A DNA stretch of 59,745 nucleotides from Streptomyces sp. DvalAA-43 (GTDB lineage Bacteria; Actinomycetota; Actinomycetes; Streptomycetales; Streptomycetaceae): positions 1 through 59,745 of the forward strand of contig NZ_FMBW01000055.1 in the NCBI RefSeq assembly GCF_900091725.1, read 5' to 3'. Below the pieces are notes generated by a model, which saw nothing but the letters and a program-made list of their open reading frames with translations, did not search any database and was not told where the DNA came from. A program made the translations under genes and the position numbers. The stretch's first letter is position 1. Each line of letters begins with the position of its first letter. Shown here piece after piece: positions 16,821-25,450 of this stretch.

Positions 16821-17704
16821 GTCCTGCGGGACAAGGCGGTGATCGAGGGGTCATTTGTCCCGGAAGGGACCAGCCAGGCCCGTGACCTGCTGGATTCGCT
16901 GGGATCAAGCCGCTGACCTGCACAAATGTTCTTTCAGCTGTTTCACGGTCATGCCCGTTGACGCGGCCTGCAGTCCCAGGAAAGCCTCAGTGCACTCCCA
17001 CTGCCCGCAGTCGCTCCGTCAGCGGTCGGCGTGAGTGGGACAAGGGCCGGCTTTCGCAAGGCGCCCGGCGCGTTGGCGGCGGGCTCCGGAGGTGAGGCGG
17101 GCTGATCGACCATGACGGTAGGAGTCCTCCTTCCAGCCGGCCCGCTTTCGCCGAGCACGGGGGCGGAGCGGCCGAGGTGTGGCTTTGACGGAGCGGTGGC
17201 CGTCGTACTTGGTGGATGCCGGGGTCTCTGTCAGCAACGGCGGATGAGACGGGACACCGACGCTGAGCCGTCAAGATCCCCCTCCTCGACGGGCGGGTGG
17301 ACGACGACGGACAGCCGCGGCGTGCCGTTGTCGAGAGTTGCGGGTGGGAGGCCGTCGGGCGGCGATGTCCGTCCCGCCATCAGCGCGGTCACCGTCCGCA
17401 ACCGCAGGGCCTCTGCCCTGACGGCGACAGAAACCGTGCGTCTCCCATCTGATCACTCACGCCCATCTCACCGACCAAAATCACAGGCATTTCGGATCAA
17501 TAAACAGGACACGTTCCCGGCTGTCCGGATACTGCGACCTTTCCTCTATACCCGCCGGTCGTCGCATTCAGTGCCCTGAATTTTCAAGTTTCCTGCCCTG
17601 CGTGTTCTGGAACTTCGTGTCCTGTTCTCGACCTGCTCCAGGCAGTAGATGGGTTGACCAACTCGGACAGGGCAGGCGCCCATCACGAAACGAGTTTAAG
17701 GGGC
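16821..17704. other. Mostly non-coding, one plus-strand fragment
   Basis: At about 16790-16917 the plus strand reads KLPDFSHVLRDKAVIEGSFV, then LLDSLGSSR-stop, which looks like the tail of a lost gene and runs antisense to the small ORF. From 16920 to 17700 no frame convinces on either strand. AT-richer stretches near 17460-17640 suggest promoter-like intergenic sequence for the methyltransferase at 17705. Confidence 0.35.
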
Positions 17705-18110
17705 ATGAGTATGGTGTCAGCCGTTGAGCAGTACTCCGCCACTCCGAAGAGCGCGTACCAAGGGGCGGGGGCGGTAAGTCACTACATGTCACCGGGCCGC
17801 CGGGATCCGATGAAGCGCCTGTCGGAAGAGCCCGTAACACTCGGATTCCTCTCCACGGCGCTCGATTACCTGGGCCCCTGGAAACAACTCGCGTTTTAGA
17901 TGTAGGAAGCGGTGCCGGTGAAGGGGTGAAGTTTCTCCTTTCGCTGGAGGAAACAGAGTCTTGGCATTCGCAGAGAAACAAGTGCTGCTACTGCGGGTTC
18001 GACCTGGACGGCGACCTATTGGATGTGGCACGTATCATTCATGCCCGACGCCCCGAGGTGAGTTTCCTTCAGGGAGATATGCGGGAGGATCCTCCGGAAG
18101 ACCCTGCGCC
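17705..18110 (+). pseudogene. Frameshifted SAM methyltransferase 5' part
   Basis: ATG at 17705 with AAGGGG upstream reads AVEQYSATPKSAYQGAGAV, then LGFLSTALDYLGPWKQL. A frameshift near 17890 follows, after which the other frame continues RVLDVGSGAGEGVKFLLSLE (SAM-binding motif I) and GFDLDGDLLDVARII ... FLQGDMREDPP (motifs II and III). So a methyltransferase N-terminal half is present but broken. At about 18110 it is cut and joined to a dehydrogenase fragment. Not functional. Confidence 0.65.
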
Positions 18111-18503
18111 CAGGTGGCCGCCTACGGCGAGGGCATGGCCGAACGTGTCAGGGCACTGTCCGGAGGCCACATCGATCGTGCCCTCGACGCGGCGCCGACC
18201 GGGGGCCGGATCGACCGCGCGGACCAGCCCAGCCCGGCCGGCGGCTCGCTACCGACCCTGATCAAGCTGACCGGGGATCCCGACCGTGTCCTCACCGTCT
18301 CGGACTTCGCCGCCGCGGCCGAGCTGGGCGTCCGGACCACCACCGAGATCCGCTATGAGCAGATGGACGAGTTCGCCCGGCTCGCCGGCGAAGGCACCTT
18401 GGTCGTACCGGTCGCCCGCACCTACACGCTCGACCAGATCCAGGAAGCGGCCGAGCTCAGCCAGTCCCGCCGACCCGGCGGCAAGCTTATGCTCGTCCTG
18501 TGA
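18108..18503 (+). pseudogene. Zinc-type dehydrogenase/quinone reductase C-terminus
   Basis: The frame reads GGHIDRALDAAPTGG, then LTGDPDRVLTVSDFAAAAEL and ends YTLDQIQEAAELSQSRRPGG-KLMLVL-stop. This is the distal half of a medium-chain NADP-dependent oxidoreductase (MDR), including the C-terminal strand that closes the fold. The catalytic N-terminal domain and the GxGxxG loop are missing. It is fused out of context to the methyltransferase fragment, which marks a deletion or recombination joint. Confidence 0.65.
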
Positions 18504-18586
18504 TCGCCCTGACGGCCTGACAAAGCGAGACCACCTCGACGAGGAGCGGGGGCAGGCCTCTTTTCCAGGCCGACCTCGAAGCCGCT

Positions 18587-18613
18587 CCCGTGGGTTCGCC
18601 GCGAACCCACGGG
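18587..18613 (+). terminator. 12-bp perfect hairpin
   Basis: CCCGTGGGTTCG / CGAACCCACGGG around CCG, 84 bp after the dehydrogenase fragment's stop. Probably the terminator retained from the parent gene. Confidence 0.6.
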
Positions 18614-18742
18614 TCAATCCCCGCGAATGGCGTCCCTGGACCCTCGGGTTCCCGCTGAAGAAGCTTCAGTTTCCGCGAACTCGCGGGGAGCACGGCCCTG
18701 TTCTCGTATAGCTACCGCCAGGTGGTGTGTAGTGCTGAGTAA

Positions 18743-19066
18743 CTACTTGCAGCTGCGGTCGCGCTGCTGGAAGCCGGCGAAGTCGGCGTGTGCGGTCTCG
18801 GCGGCCTCGGTGTACGCCTGGGTCTTCTCGTGCTCGGCCAGGGCCCGGTAGATGCTGGATAGGCTGGGGCTCTGCCCTTTGCGGCGGCCGGTGGGGATGA
18901 GTAGGCCGGGGTGCCGGGCCGCCACGGCTGGCCGGGCCGCGGTCGGTGGGGGTGGGCACGCGCAGGAGTTTCGCGAGCTGGGGCACCTTCGTGAAGCGGC
19001 CGGTGTGGTAGGTCCCGGCGACCGCGCCGGAGCGGGAGCGGCCGGGTGAACCTGGCGATGCGTCAC
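18743..19066 (-). pseudogene. Fragment of a probable DNA-binding protein
   Basis: The end of this minus-strand frame reads RRKGQSPSLSSIYRALAEHE, then a helical tail closing FAGFQQRDRSCK-stop. The overlapping frame further upstream carries TKVPQLAKLLRVPTP, which fits the front of the same protein after a frameshift. The SPSLSSIYRAL segment looks like a helix-turn-helix recognition helix. The family is not established, and no clean start exists. Confidence 0.3.
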
Positions 19067-19143
19067 AGCGTGGGCAGGGGTGGCGCTCGACGTCGTCCGC
19101 TTCGGACGCGAGTGCGGTCTAAGGGTCCGCCATGGCGCTAAGC

Positions 19144-19340
19144 GCTGTCCCGTAAATGATCTACGGCAGGCTGATTGACCAGCGCTGTTTCGCGGTCATC
19201 CGGCGAGGGCGAGGTTGTGGAGGCGGGCGATGCCGAGCATGGCGTGGTGGACGCCGTCGCCTTTCAGGCGGCAGTCGCGGAGGATCTTCCAGGTCTTCAT
19301 CCGGGCGAAGGCGTGCTCGACGCGGGCGCGGACCTTGCGG
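19144..19340 (-). mobile_element. IS end, second copy of the 4.5-kb element
   Basis: TGTCCCGTAAATGATCTACG at 19146 matches the terminus at 4515, and 19196-19340 encodes the last ~48 residues of the same transposase (RARVEHAFARMKTWKILRD ... ARLHNLALAG-stop). The DNA closely matches the 4.5-kb copy over ~190 bp, then identity stops at about 19340. Only the 3' end of the element survives here. Confidence 0.75.
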
Positions 19341-19547
19341 TGGCCGCCACCCGATCTGGCCGGTGTTCCCCTCGCCAGGGCGCGGTCACCCCGGCGATAC
19401 CCCGGTGCGGCGCTTCCAACGAGCAGAGCACCCAACCGACCCGGCCCGTGGCTGCTGCCCCCGGCCATCGACCACCCCGACCGCTCAACGCCCTGCCCGC
19501 CGAGCGGAGCGCCGCCGGTCGGCCACCACCAGGGGACGCATACGCGC
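19341..19547. other. Unassigned spacer between two IS remnants
   Basis: No coding frame or repeat recognised. It lies between the 3' end of one IS remnant and the stop of the next transposase remnant. Confidence 0.3.
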
Positions 19548-20231
19548 TCACAGCCATTCGTTGATCGAGGCGACCACGACGACGGCCTCGAACCGCACGG
19601 CGAGCTTCTCGAACCGCGTCGCCACCGCCCGGTTGCGCTTGAGTCGGCTGATCGCGCACTCCACCGCGTGGCGGGCCTTGTAGTCCTCCCCGTCGAACGC
19701 CGGCGGGCGCCCGCCCGAGCGACCCCGCCGCACGCGGTTGCGGACCTGGTCGGCCGGCTCCGCGATCGTGCACCGGATACCCCTCCTGCGCAGGTAGGCG
19801 CGGGTTGCGGCCGACGAGTACGCCTTGTCGGCCCGCACCCGCACCGGAGTCCGCCTTGGCCGACCCGGGCCCAGCCGCAGCACCCGGATCGCCTCCAGCA
19901 CCGGCACGAACTGCGGACTGTCACCGCTCTGACCTGCCGTCACCAGCAACGACAGCGGCTTCTGGCCCTACTCGCACGCCAGATGGATCTTCGTGCCGAA
20001 CCCGCCCCGCGACCGGCCCAGCCCGTGGTCGTCCGGCTCGCGCACCACCCCGCCGGGCGGCTCCTTCTGCCCGGCCCCGTCCCGGCGCGCACCGGCCGCG
20101 TGCTGGTGGGCCCGGCAGACCGTCGAGTCGACACTCACCTCCCACACGATCAGCCCCGCCGCATCCGCCCGCTCCTGCAACAACGTCAGCACCCGCGCCC
20201 ACGCCGCTTCTGTGGGGGTAACGACCGTCAC
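19548..20231 (-). pseudogene. IS5-family (IS427-type) transposase remnant
   Basis: Reads LIVWEVSVDSTVCRAHQHAA (first Asp), GGFGTKIHLACE, then a TAG stop at about 19970 where CAG is expected, then the frame continues GQKPLSLLVTAGQSGDSPQF, VRADKAY (second Asp) and HAVECAISRLKRNR (Glu), ending SINEWL. It is the same family as the intact transposase at 51340-52215 but lacks the N-terminal ~80 residues and has the nonsense codon. Inactive. Confidence 0.8.
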
Positions 20232-20376
20232 GAGGCGTGGGTTTCAGTCTTTGTGCAGCTCAGCGTCGGCATGGTCGACGCTATCCAGCGCAACAGGTGT
20301 GGTGCTAGCCACTTGAGAGTGAACATGCTGCTGCCAGGCTGACTTGAGGAGCCCTCGGCTGTGGCAAACTGAGCTC

Positions 20377-20589
20377 ATGGAGCACAAGACGAAGAGCCGA
20401 GCGCCCAAGCGCCGGTGGATGTCTATGCTCTTTGCCGCGTTCGTAGGGGACTTGATCGCCCTCTGCTCTGGTCTCGTATTTGCGGCGGCGTCCGCAGTTA
20501 CGGTCTTGGGTGTCAGGTTCGAGATTCCGAATCGCACCGAGTCCCTCTGCCGCGTTGGCAGACCAGGTCTCATCGCGCTGCGCCCATAG
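20377..20589 (+). CDS. Small predicted membrane protein
   Basis: ATG at 20377 (MEHKTKSRAPKRRW). 70 residues: a basic N-terminus followed by one long hydrophobic segment (MLFAAFVGDLIALCSGLVFA continuing into AAASAVTV). It is probably a single-span inner-membrane protein with the basic end inside. The family is unknown. About 105 bp upstream of the next small gene, same strand. Confidence 0.45.
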   Translation: MEHKTKSRAPKRRWMSMLFAAFVGDLIALCSGLVFAAASAVTVLGVRFEIPNRTESLCRVGRPGLIALRP

Positions 20590-20694
20590 AACTGGACCTC
20601 CCCCTCTTTCTGGGTGGAGCGGACCTTTGTGCGTGGGAGCGCCTTGAGGAGCAGGGTCTCCTCCACCCTTCACGGGTGAGAGGAACGAACGGCG

Positions 20695-20943
20695 ATGCCT
20701 TTCTGGAAGAGGAACAACAGCTGTCCCAATCGTCAGCAGCCGGAAGCTCCGGCGGCCCGGATCACCAACGCTGGCGGTGATCCTGACGGTGGATCGCCGC
20801 CCCGGTCTGAGCAGGACCTGGGAGTCGCTGGCGCTGCCGCCCGTGGGGCGGCTGGCGGTGTTGCGAAGGGGCTTGGCCTCGGTGTGGGTGCATGGCTGTG
20901 GACTGAGGCGAAGAGCTGGTTCGATATCGGCGGAGAGCAGTAG
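20695..20943 (+). CDS. Small Gly/Ala-rich protein, 82 aa
   Basis: ATG at 20695 with GAGAGGAACG upstream. The N-terminal half is polar (MPFWKRNNSCPN). The C-terminal half is a glycine/alanine-rich amphipathic or membrane-active segment (AGGVAKGLGLGVGAWLW) before a charged end. Such composition occurs in class II bacteriocin-like peptides and small membrane proteins, but there is no leader motif or transporter nearby, so no function is assigned. A strong terminator follows at once. Confidence 0.5.
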   Translation: MPFWKRNNSCPNRQQPEAPAARITNAGGDPDGGSPPRSEQDLGVAGAAARGAAGGVAKGLGLGVGAWLWTEAKSWFDIGGEQ

Positions 20944-20955
20944 CCTCGCGACATG

Positions 20956-20988
20956 TGAGAGGGCAGTACGTGACGTGCTGCCCTCTCA
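20956..20988 (+). terminator. 11-bp perfect hairpin
   Basis: TGAGAGGGCAG / CTGCCCTCTCA with an 11-nt loop, 12 bp after the preceding stop. Part of its sequence is repeated inverted at 22591. Confidence 0.75.
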
Positions 20989-21356
20989 GCAGACACTGAG
21001 CGCCAGCCGATGCGCCGTCCAGGTCAATGACCGTGGGTCCACCATTGGATGACCAGCAGTCCGGCAGGTCCCAAGGACGCCGCCACGCTGAGGGCGGCGC
21101 GACGGAGCACTTCGTGGCGCGGAGCTGGTGAGGGATGCGTCCTCCGAGGGCGGTGGAGGTGGCTGGGGTGCCGCTTCGGCATAACGAACTCCTTTGTGGG
21201 CCGGGGCGATCCAGTCGATACACCCCGTGGCGTTGCCTCCTGACGATGCAGCCCGCACGGACTGTCCAGCAGCCCCCCTGGACGAACCCTGGACGGGTTC
21301 GGGACGATCGGCCGTTTCACGGGTCCGGGGACCGGGCCTTGGGTACCGTTCCTGGA

Positions 21357-22448
21357 ATGCCGACCAATAACGCCAGTTCGTCCAGTACATCGGAACCCGT
21401 GGCGTCGTTCTGTCAGCGCCTTCAAGAGCTGAGGTTGTCTTTCGGCGCCTCTGTCAGGGACATCGAACGGAAGACCAAAGAGCTCGGGGTCCCGTATCCA
21501 AGGTCCACCATCCAAGCGAAACTGGCGGGCGTGCATAAGCCGGATTGGCCGTTCGTGGCTGCTTTTGTTCAGGCATGTCACGAGTGTGGTGGCTCGTCTG
21601 AAGAGCCGGACCTCAAGTCCTGGCACCAGAAGTACCTGACGATGATGCGCGAGCATCTGGTCGTGGTCCGCGCCGCCGCCGATGACCTGGGCGACCCTGA
21701 ACGCGGCAGATTCATGGCCGACCTGACGGACGTCCTGGAAACGCTGCCGGTCGAAGATCTGACGCGGGTGGCTCGCGAGTCCGGCATCGACATACCCGTG
21801 CCGGACGGCGAGGTGAACGCCCGCCTGGTCATTCAGAGCGTTCGTTCGGTCGGCCAGTTCATCAGGCTGATCGACGGGTGCTCGGAAGGCGGTGGATGGG
21901 CGCGATCCTGGCAGTTTCAGGCGGACCGCATGCAGGCGGCCCTGGACCGTCCGGAGGCGATTTCCATCGTGGTGGTCTTCAAGAGCACCGGCGAACGGGT
22001 ATTGGTCAGCCTCCCCGCCGACATGGAAATTGAGAGCGCGGCAAAACACATCGTCGGTGAGATATTCCTCCGTGAACTGCCCGCCCCGCGCCGTGCCCTC
22101 TATATCACCGACACCAATTTCTCCCTCACGCACAACGGGACGGAGTACAGGTCTGGAACATTGCAGAGTGTGGGCGTCAGGGAGGGGGACGAGGTCTCGG
22201 TCACCAGCATGATGACGTACCCATGGGCGCACAACATCGACTATGCGGCCGCGTTGCGGGAGGCCGACATGGGGGTGGCGGAGGTAGACCCCCACTATTG
22301 CCTCATGGGGAACGTTCGGAGCACCGTCGTCGCAAGAATGCGTGCCTACGGGTTGACCTTGTGCGGCGGGCCTGGGGGCGAATTCATGAGTCGCCGTACC
22401 TCCCCCATCTATTCGGACTTCCTCTGGAATGAACGGGAGGCCGGCTAA
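21357..22448 (+). CDS. Probable HTH protein with ubiquitin-like domain
   Basis: ATG at 21357 (MPTNNASSSS); 363 residues. The N-terminal ~90 (FCQRLQELRLSFGASVRDIE ... PRSTIQAKLAGVHKP) look like a divergent XRE-type helix-turn-helix, as in Streptomyces regulators that open with a short acidic/Ser stretch. The middle is helical. Around residues 200-285 comes a beta-grasp pattern: ISIVVVFKSTGERVLVSLPA, then SLTHNGTEYRSGTLQSVGVR and EGDEVSV, as in YukD/EsaB-type ubiquitin-fold domains. The C-terminal ~80 residues are unassigned. The combination suggests a sensor or adaptor regulator. Terminated by the hairpin at 22610. Confidence 0.6.
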   Translation: MPTNNASSSSTSEPVASFCQRLQELRLSFGASVRDIERKTKELGVPYPRSTIQAKLAGVHKPDWPFVAAFVQACHECGGSSEEPDLKSWHQKYLTMMREHLVVVRAAADDLGDPERGRFMADLTDVLETLPVEDLTRVARESGIDIPVPDGEVNARLVIQSVRSVGQFIRLIDGCSEGGGWARSWQFQADRMQAALDRPEAISIVVVFKSTGERVLVSLPADMEIESAAKHIVGEIFLRELPAPRRALYITDTNFSLTHNGTEYRSGTLQSVGVREGDEVSVTSMMTYPWAHNIDYAAALREADMGVAEVDPHYCLMGNVRSTVVARMRAYGLTLCGGPGGEFMSRRTSPIYSDFLWNEREAG

Positions 22449-22609
22449 GTTGCCGCTTGCTGCAACGCACGCAGGTCATCCGGCCTGCGCGGGTGGTGCG
22501 GCCTTCGGAAGCCGTCTTCCCTGCAGGCCAGCCGCCCGGTCAGACCGCAACCAGCCCGACAGCCCCACCCGAAAGCCCGAAACGGGCATCACGTCACGTA
22601 CTGCCCTCT

Positions 22610-22642
22610 GAAGGGGCGGCCGACTTGGTCGGCCGCCCCTTC
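22610..22642. terminator. Bidirectional 15-bp hairpin
   Basis: GAAGGGGCGGCCGAC / GTCGGCCGCCCCTTC with a TTG loop. It separates the convergent genes 21357-22448 and 22655-23182 and can serve both. Confidence 0.85.
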
Positions 22643-22654
22643 GCGCGTTGTCGG

Positions 22655-23182
22655 TCATCCGCGCTGATTTAGGGATCGAGTCAGTTCACGGTTGGCCGCT
22701 CGTGCCGCTTCAAGCTCGGCCTGCCGTTCTTCGAGCTGACCAGTGAGGTCCACGTTGGCCTGCTCCAGGTGGGTGATTCGGCGTTGGAGTTCCTCGATGT
22801 CGGCGGTCACCCCGAGCCCGGATTCCTTCCAGGCTTGGTCACCGAGGAGTTCGGAGAGCCGGTCTTCGAGCTGCCGGACGCGGGCGGTGAGCCGGACGTT
22901 GCGGTCCTGCGCGTTGGCCAGGTCTGCCTGCAATGACGCCCGAGTCACCTGCGTGCCGCTCTCCAGCCCGACGGCGGGTGCGGCTTCTGCGGCGTGGATC
23001 TGGGCCAGCAAGTCGCGGTGCCGATAGAAGAACGTGCGGTCGACGCCGGCTTGTCGTGCGATGGCGGAGACGCTGAGCGATTCGCCTTTCCTGATCGCCT
23101 CGTGGAGGGCCTTCACGACCCGTTCCCGGCGGCGGGCAGAGTCGGCCCGCCGTCCATCGATCATCGGGGAGCTCGTGATCAC
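22655..23182 (-). CDS. DUF6262-like (TnpC-type) recombination accessory protein
   Basis: The GTG at 23182 overlaps the upstream integrase stop as GTGA; an internal ATG at 23164 is also possible. About 175 residues: an N-terminal helix-turn-helix (SVSAIARQAGVDRTFFYRHR) and then a long coiled coil (RQLEDRLSELLGD ... ITHLEQANVDLTGQLEERQ). This matches the small coiled-coil partner encoded after large tyrosine recombinases of Tn554-like elements. It probably binds target or transposon-end DNA beside the recombinase. Its partner gene is truncated, so it may be orphaned. Confidence 0.65.
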   Translation of the reverse strand: MITSSPMIDGRRADSARRRERVVKALHEAIRKGESLSVSAIARQAGVDRTFFYRHRDLLAQIHAAEAAPAVGLESGTQVTRASLQADLANAQDRNVRLTARVRQLEDRLSELLGDQAWKESGLGVTADIEELQRRITHLEQANVDLTGQLEERQAELEAARAANRELTRSLNQRG

Positions 23183-23859
23183 GCACCTCGTAGTTCTTCG
23201 GGAGGCAGGCCGATGCTGGGCATGCCCAGCATCACGGAGCGGGTGGAGCGGACGATCTGGACTGCTTGCATGATCTGGGCTTGTTCTTCCGGGGTCAGGT
23301 CGTCGAGTTCTTCCTTGACTCGAGCGATGAGGCGCCGGACGCGGCGGATCTCTTCGTCCGAGGGCATTGCTTCCGAGCGGGCCCACTCGTCCGCCTCGAA
23401 GGTGCTGATGAGCTTTTCGCGGCTTCGCAGCAGGTCAGAGAGGTAGTTCTCCAGGTCGGGGAGGTAGGAGACATCCGTGCGGAAGTGGCCGCATCCGACA
23501 CAGCGAAAGCGCATGGGGCAGGCGTGTCCGCCGGCGGCCACGTTGCTCGGCTCGGTGCAGACGCCGTATGGCACGCTGATCTCGCCGATGGAACGACGGT
23601 CGCGCTCGGAGTCGAGGAGCGAATGGACGTCCCGCCAGGTTCGGTTGCCGTGTCGGTCGAAGTGCATTGCGGTGACCCGGTCGACGGCTTCGCGGCGCCT
23701 TTCGTCCCGAACACGGTAATAGCGTTGAGTTGTGGTGAGTTGCCGGTGATCCATAAGCCGTTGCAGCACGTCAGGATGGACGCCGGCGTCCGCGTGTCGC
23801 TGGGCGTATGCGTGACTTGTGTCCGCAGAGGCTGTGTGCGGACGAGCGCGTGTTGCCAT
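23179..23859 (-). pseudogene. Tn554-type tyrosine recombinase, C-terminal part
   Basis: The C-terminal ~220 residues of a large integrase. AYAQRHADAGVHPDVLQRLM, then DHRQLTTTQRYYRV, give the last His and catalytic Tyr. A zinc-like cluster (CPMRFRCVGCGHFRTD) and helical tail follow. The catalytic core Arg and the expected HxxR in front are lost at the truncation (~23840), where unrelated sequence begins. Coupled to the DUF6262 gene, as in intact elements. Confidence 0.7.
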
Positions 23860-23952
23860 TGACCAGTGGGAATCCCGTCGGCATGTTCACCACGTTCCTT
23901 GTCGTGTGTGTTGCATTGCCGGGCCCTTGATGTGACGCGAGTCACTCGGGCA

Positions 23953-24393
23953 TCAGATCTCGATCCGCCGTTTCCACCATGGGAGGTCGTGCGGTGCGAA
24001 CGGGTCGTTGACCGTCCGGGCGATGACCCGATCGTCGAGAGGTCGGAGCTCCCTTCGCAGCTCACGACGGGCCCGGGGCCGGAGAGAATGAATGGCTCGC
24101 TCCAGCAGCGTCCTGACGTGGTAGTAGCCGCTGCGCAAGTTCGAGTCATCGTGTCCGTAGTCGGGCGCCGGGTCTCGACGCGGACGCCGCCCTGTGCATG
24201 CCCATCGGCGGAATGCGTGGGCGACGGAACCGGGGTGCAGACCGTGGGCGCGTTCGAAGTCGGCGATCTGGCGATTCGCGGCGGGCGAGAGTCGTCGAAT
24301 GACGGGAGGTCGCCGGTGCATAGCTCCAGGTCGGGATCGGGTGGCGCGTGGCGGTAGTTGTGACCTGATCTCGCCCGGTGATCGGCGAGGCAT
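23953..24393 (-). CDS. Hypothetical protein
   Basis: Up to 146 residues; a start at 24321 (MHRRPPVIRRL) may be better than the first ATG. The body is helical and basic: ADFERAHGLHPGSVAHAFRR, then GYYHVRTLLERAIHSL, ending PLDDRVIARTVNDP ... WWKRR. The closing Pro-Trp-Trp-rich end recalls small uncharacterised Streptomyces proteins, but no function is known to me. It lies just upstream of the integrase fragment, same strand. Confidence 0.5.
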   Translation of the reverse strand: MPRRSPGEIRSQLPPRATRSRPGAMHRRPPVIRRLSPAANRQIADFERAHGLHPGSVAHAFRRWACTGRRPRRDPAPDYGHDDSNLRSGYYHVRTLLERAIHSLRPRARRELRRELRPLDDRVIARTVNDPFAPHDLPWWKRRIEI

Positions 24394-24553
24394 GGAGACT
24401 TCCAGGGGACTGGTCCTCGAAGGGTTCCGGCCGACCTTAACGGCATGTAGCTGGTGACTTCAATGGCATGGGCGGACGCTGGTTCCAGCGGGTAATTCGC
24501 TGGTGTCACCCCAGTCACGGGCTGCATCGTGTGTCCTTACGTGGTGAGGGAAG

Positions 24554-24976
24554 GTGGACGGCGTGAAGACAAGACTGCGCGCCTTGCGTGCCGGTGACCG
24601 CGGATGCGCCTGGACGGCCAGGATCTGCCATGTCCAGGGAGGGAGCGACTGTCACCGGGGCATCCGCTTGCGGGTGTGGGGTTCCGGAAAGAACGGCCGG
24701 GTGCTGCAGGTGGACCTGCTGTCGAAGGCTCTGCCGGGGCCGTGGGGCGCCTGCGCGACGGACGGCACCTATCCGACCTCCCGAGACGTACGGGCCGTCG
24801 TTGAATACGCACTCGTCCACGGATGGGAGCCGGACGAGGTCGGAGGGGTGTTCCTGCTGACTGAGAGCGAACACGCGACGGCGTTCGAGCTCCCCGAGTT
24901 CCTGATCACTGATCGGATTCGGAACCCGGACGCACCGGATCCAAGCGCTCGGGTGCTTGCCCTGCCGGCGCGGTGA
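24554..24976 (+). CDS. Hypothetical protein, 140 aa
   Basis: Soluble alpha/beta composition: IRLRVWGSGKNGRVLQVDLL, TSRDVRAVVEYALVHGWEPD, EFLITDRIRNPD. GTG or ATG starts near 24554-24563 are possible. The RDVRAVVEYALVHGW helix is reminiscent of small immunity or SUKH-like proteins, but that is only an impression. It faces the second DUF6262/integrase pair. Confidence 0.5.
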   Translation: MDGVKTRLRALRAGDRGCAWTARICHVQGGSDCHRGIRLRVWGSGKNGRVLQVDLLSKALPGPWGACATDGTYPTSRDVRAVVEYALVHGWEPDEVGGVFLLTESEHATAFELPEFLITDRIRNPDAPDPSARVLALPAR

Positions 24977-24988
24977 CCGCAGTGGACA

Positions 24989-25450
24989 TCAGCTGCACGA
25001 GCCGATCACTGCGGTCCGGGCGGTGGACAGTCGCGTCACCGACCCACCCTGGGCGGCCATGGTTCGAAGGTGGATGATCTCCTCGTGCTGGGCCGCGAGC
25101 CGGGCGAGTGCCTGGACGCGGAATTCGCCGAGCTCCACGTTCGCGTTGTCCAGTGCGACCAGTCGTCTCCTGAGCACGGTCACCTCTGCTTTGAGACGAG
25201 CGATCTGCGCTTCGCGCGGGTCAGGAATGTCCCCAGCCTCCTGCAGGGTCCGCAGACGGCGTTCGAACTCCTCGCGGAGGTGGGCATAGGGCCGGGTGCC
25301 GTAGAAGGCGGTGCGGTCCACGGCGGCTTCGCTGGCCAGGGTTTTGATGTCGCATCGGCCGCCGGGCGGGATCTCGCCGCGCAGGAGCCGGTCCGCGGCG
25401 GCCCGGATGCGGTTCTCGTTCTCGGCGCGCTGGCCTGCGGTGATTCTCAT
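24989..25450 (-). CDS. DUF6262-like (TnpC-type) protein, second copy
   Basis: 153 residues. HTH start region (DIKTLASEAAVDRTAFYGTR) followed by a coiled coil (REAQIARLKAEVTVLRRRLV). Its ATG overlaps the preceding integrase stop (ATGA). It has the same architecture as 22655-23182 but is clearly divergent, so a second, independent Tn554-like element once sat here. Confidence 0.6.
   Translation of the reverse strand: MRITAGQRAENENRIRAAADRLLRGEIPPGGRCDIKTLASEAAVDRTAFYGTRPYAHLREEFERRLRTLQEAGDIPDPREAQIARLKAEVTVLRRRLVALDNANVELGEFRVQALARLAAQHEEIIHLRTMAAQGGSVTRLSTARTAVIGSCS

Noticed and set aside
21024..22295. Minus-strand frame of 423 codons
   Set aside because: Antisense to the HTH/ubiquitin-fold gene and crosses a terminator region; no motif.
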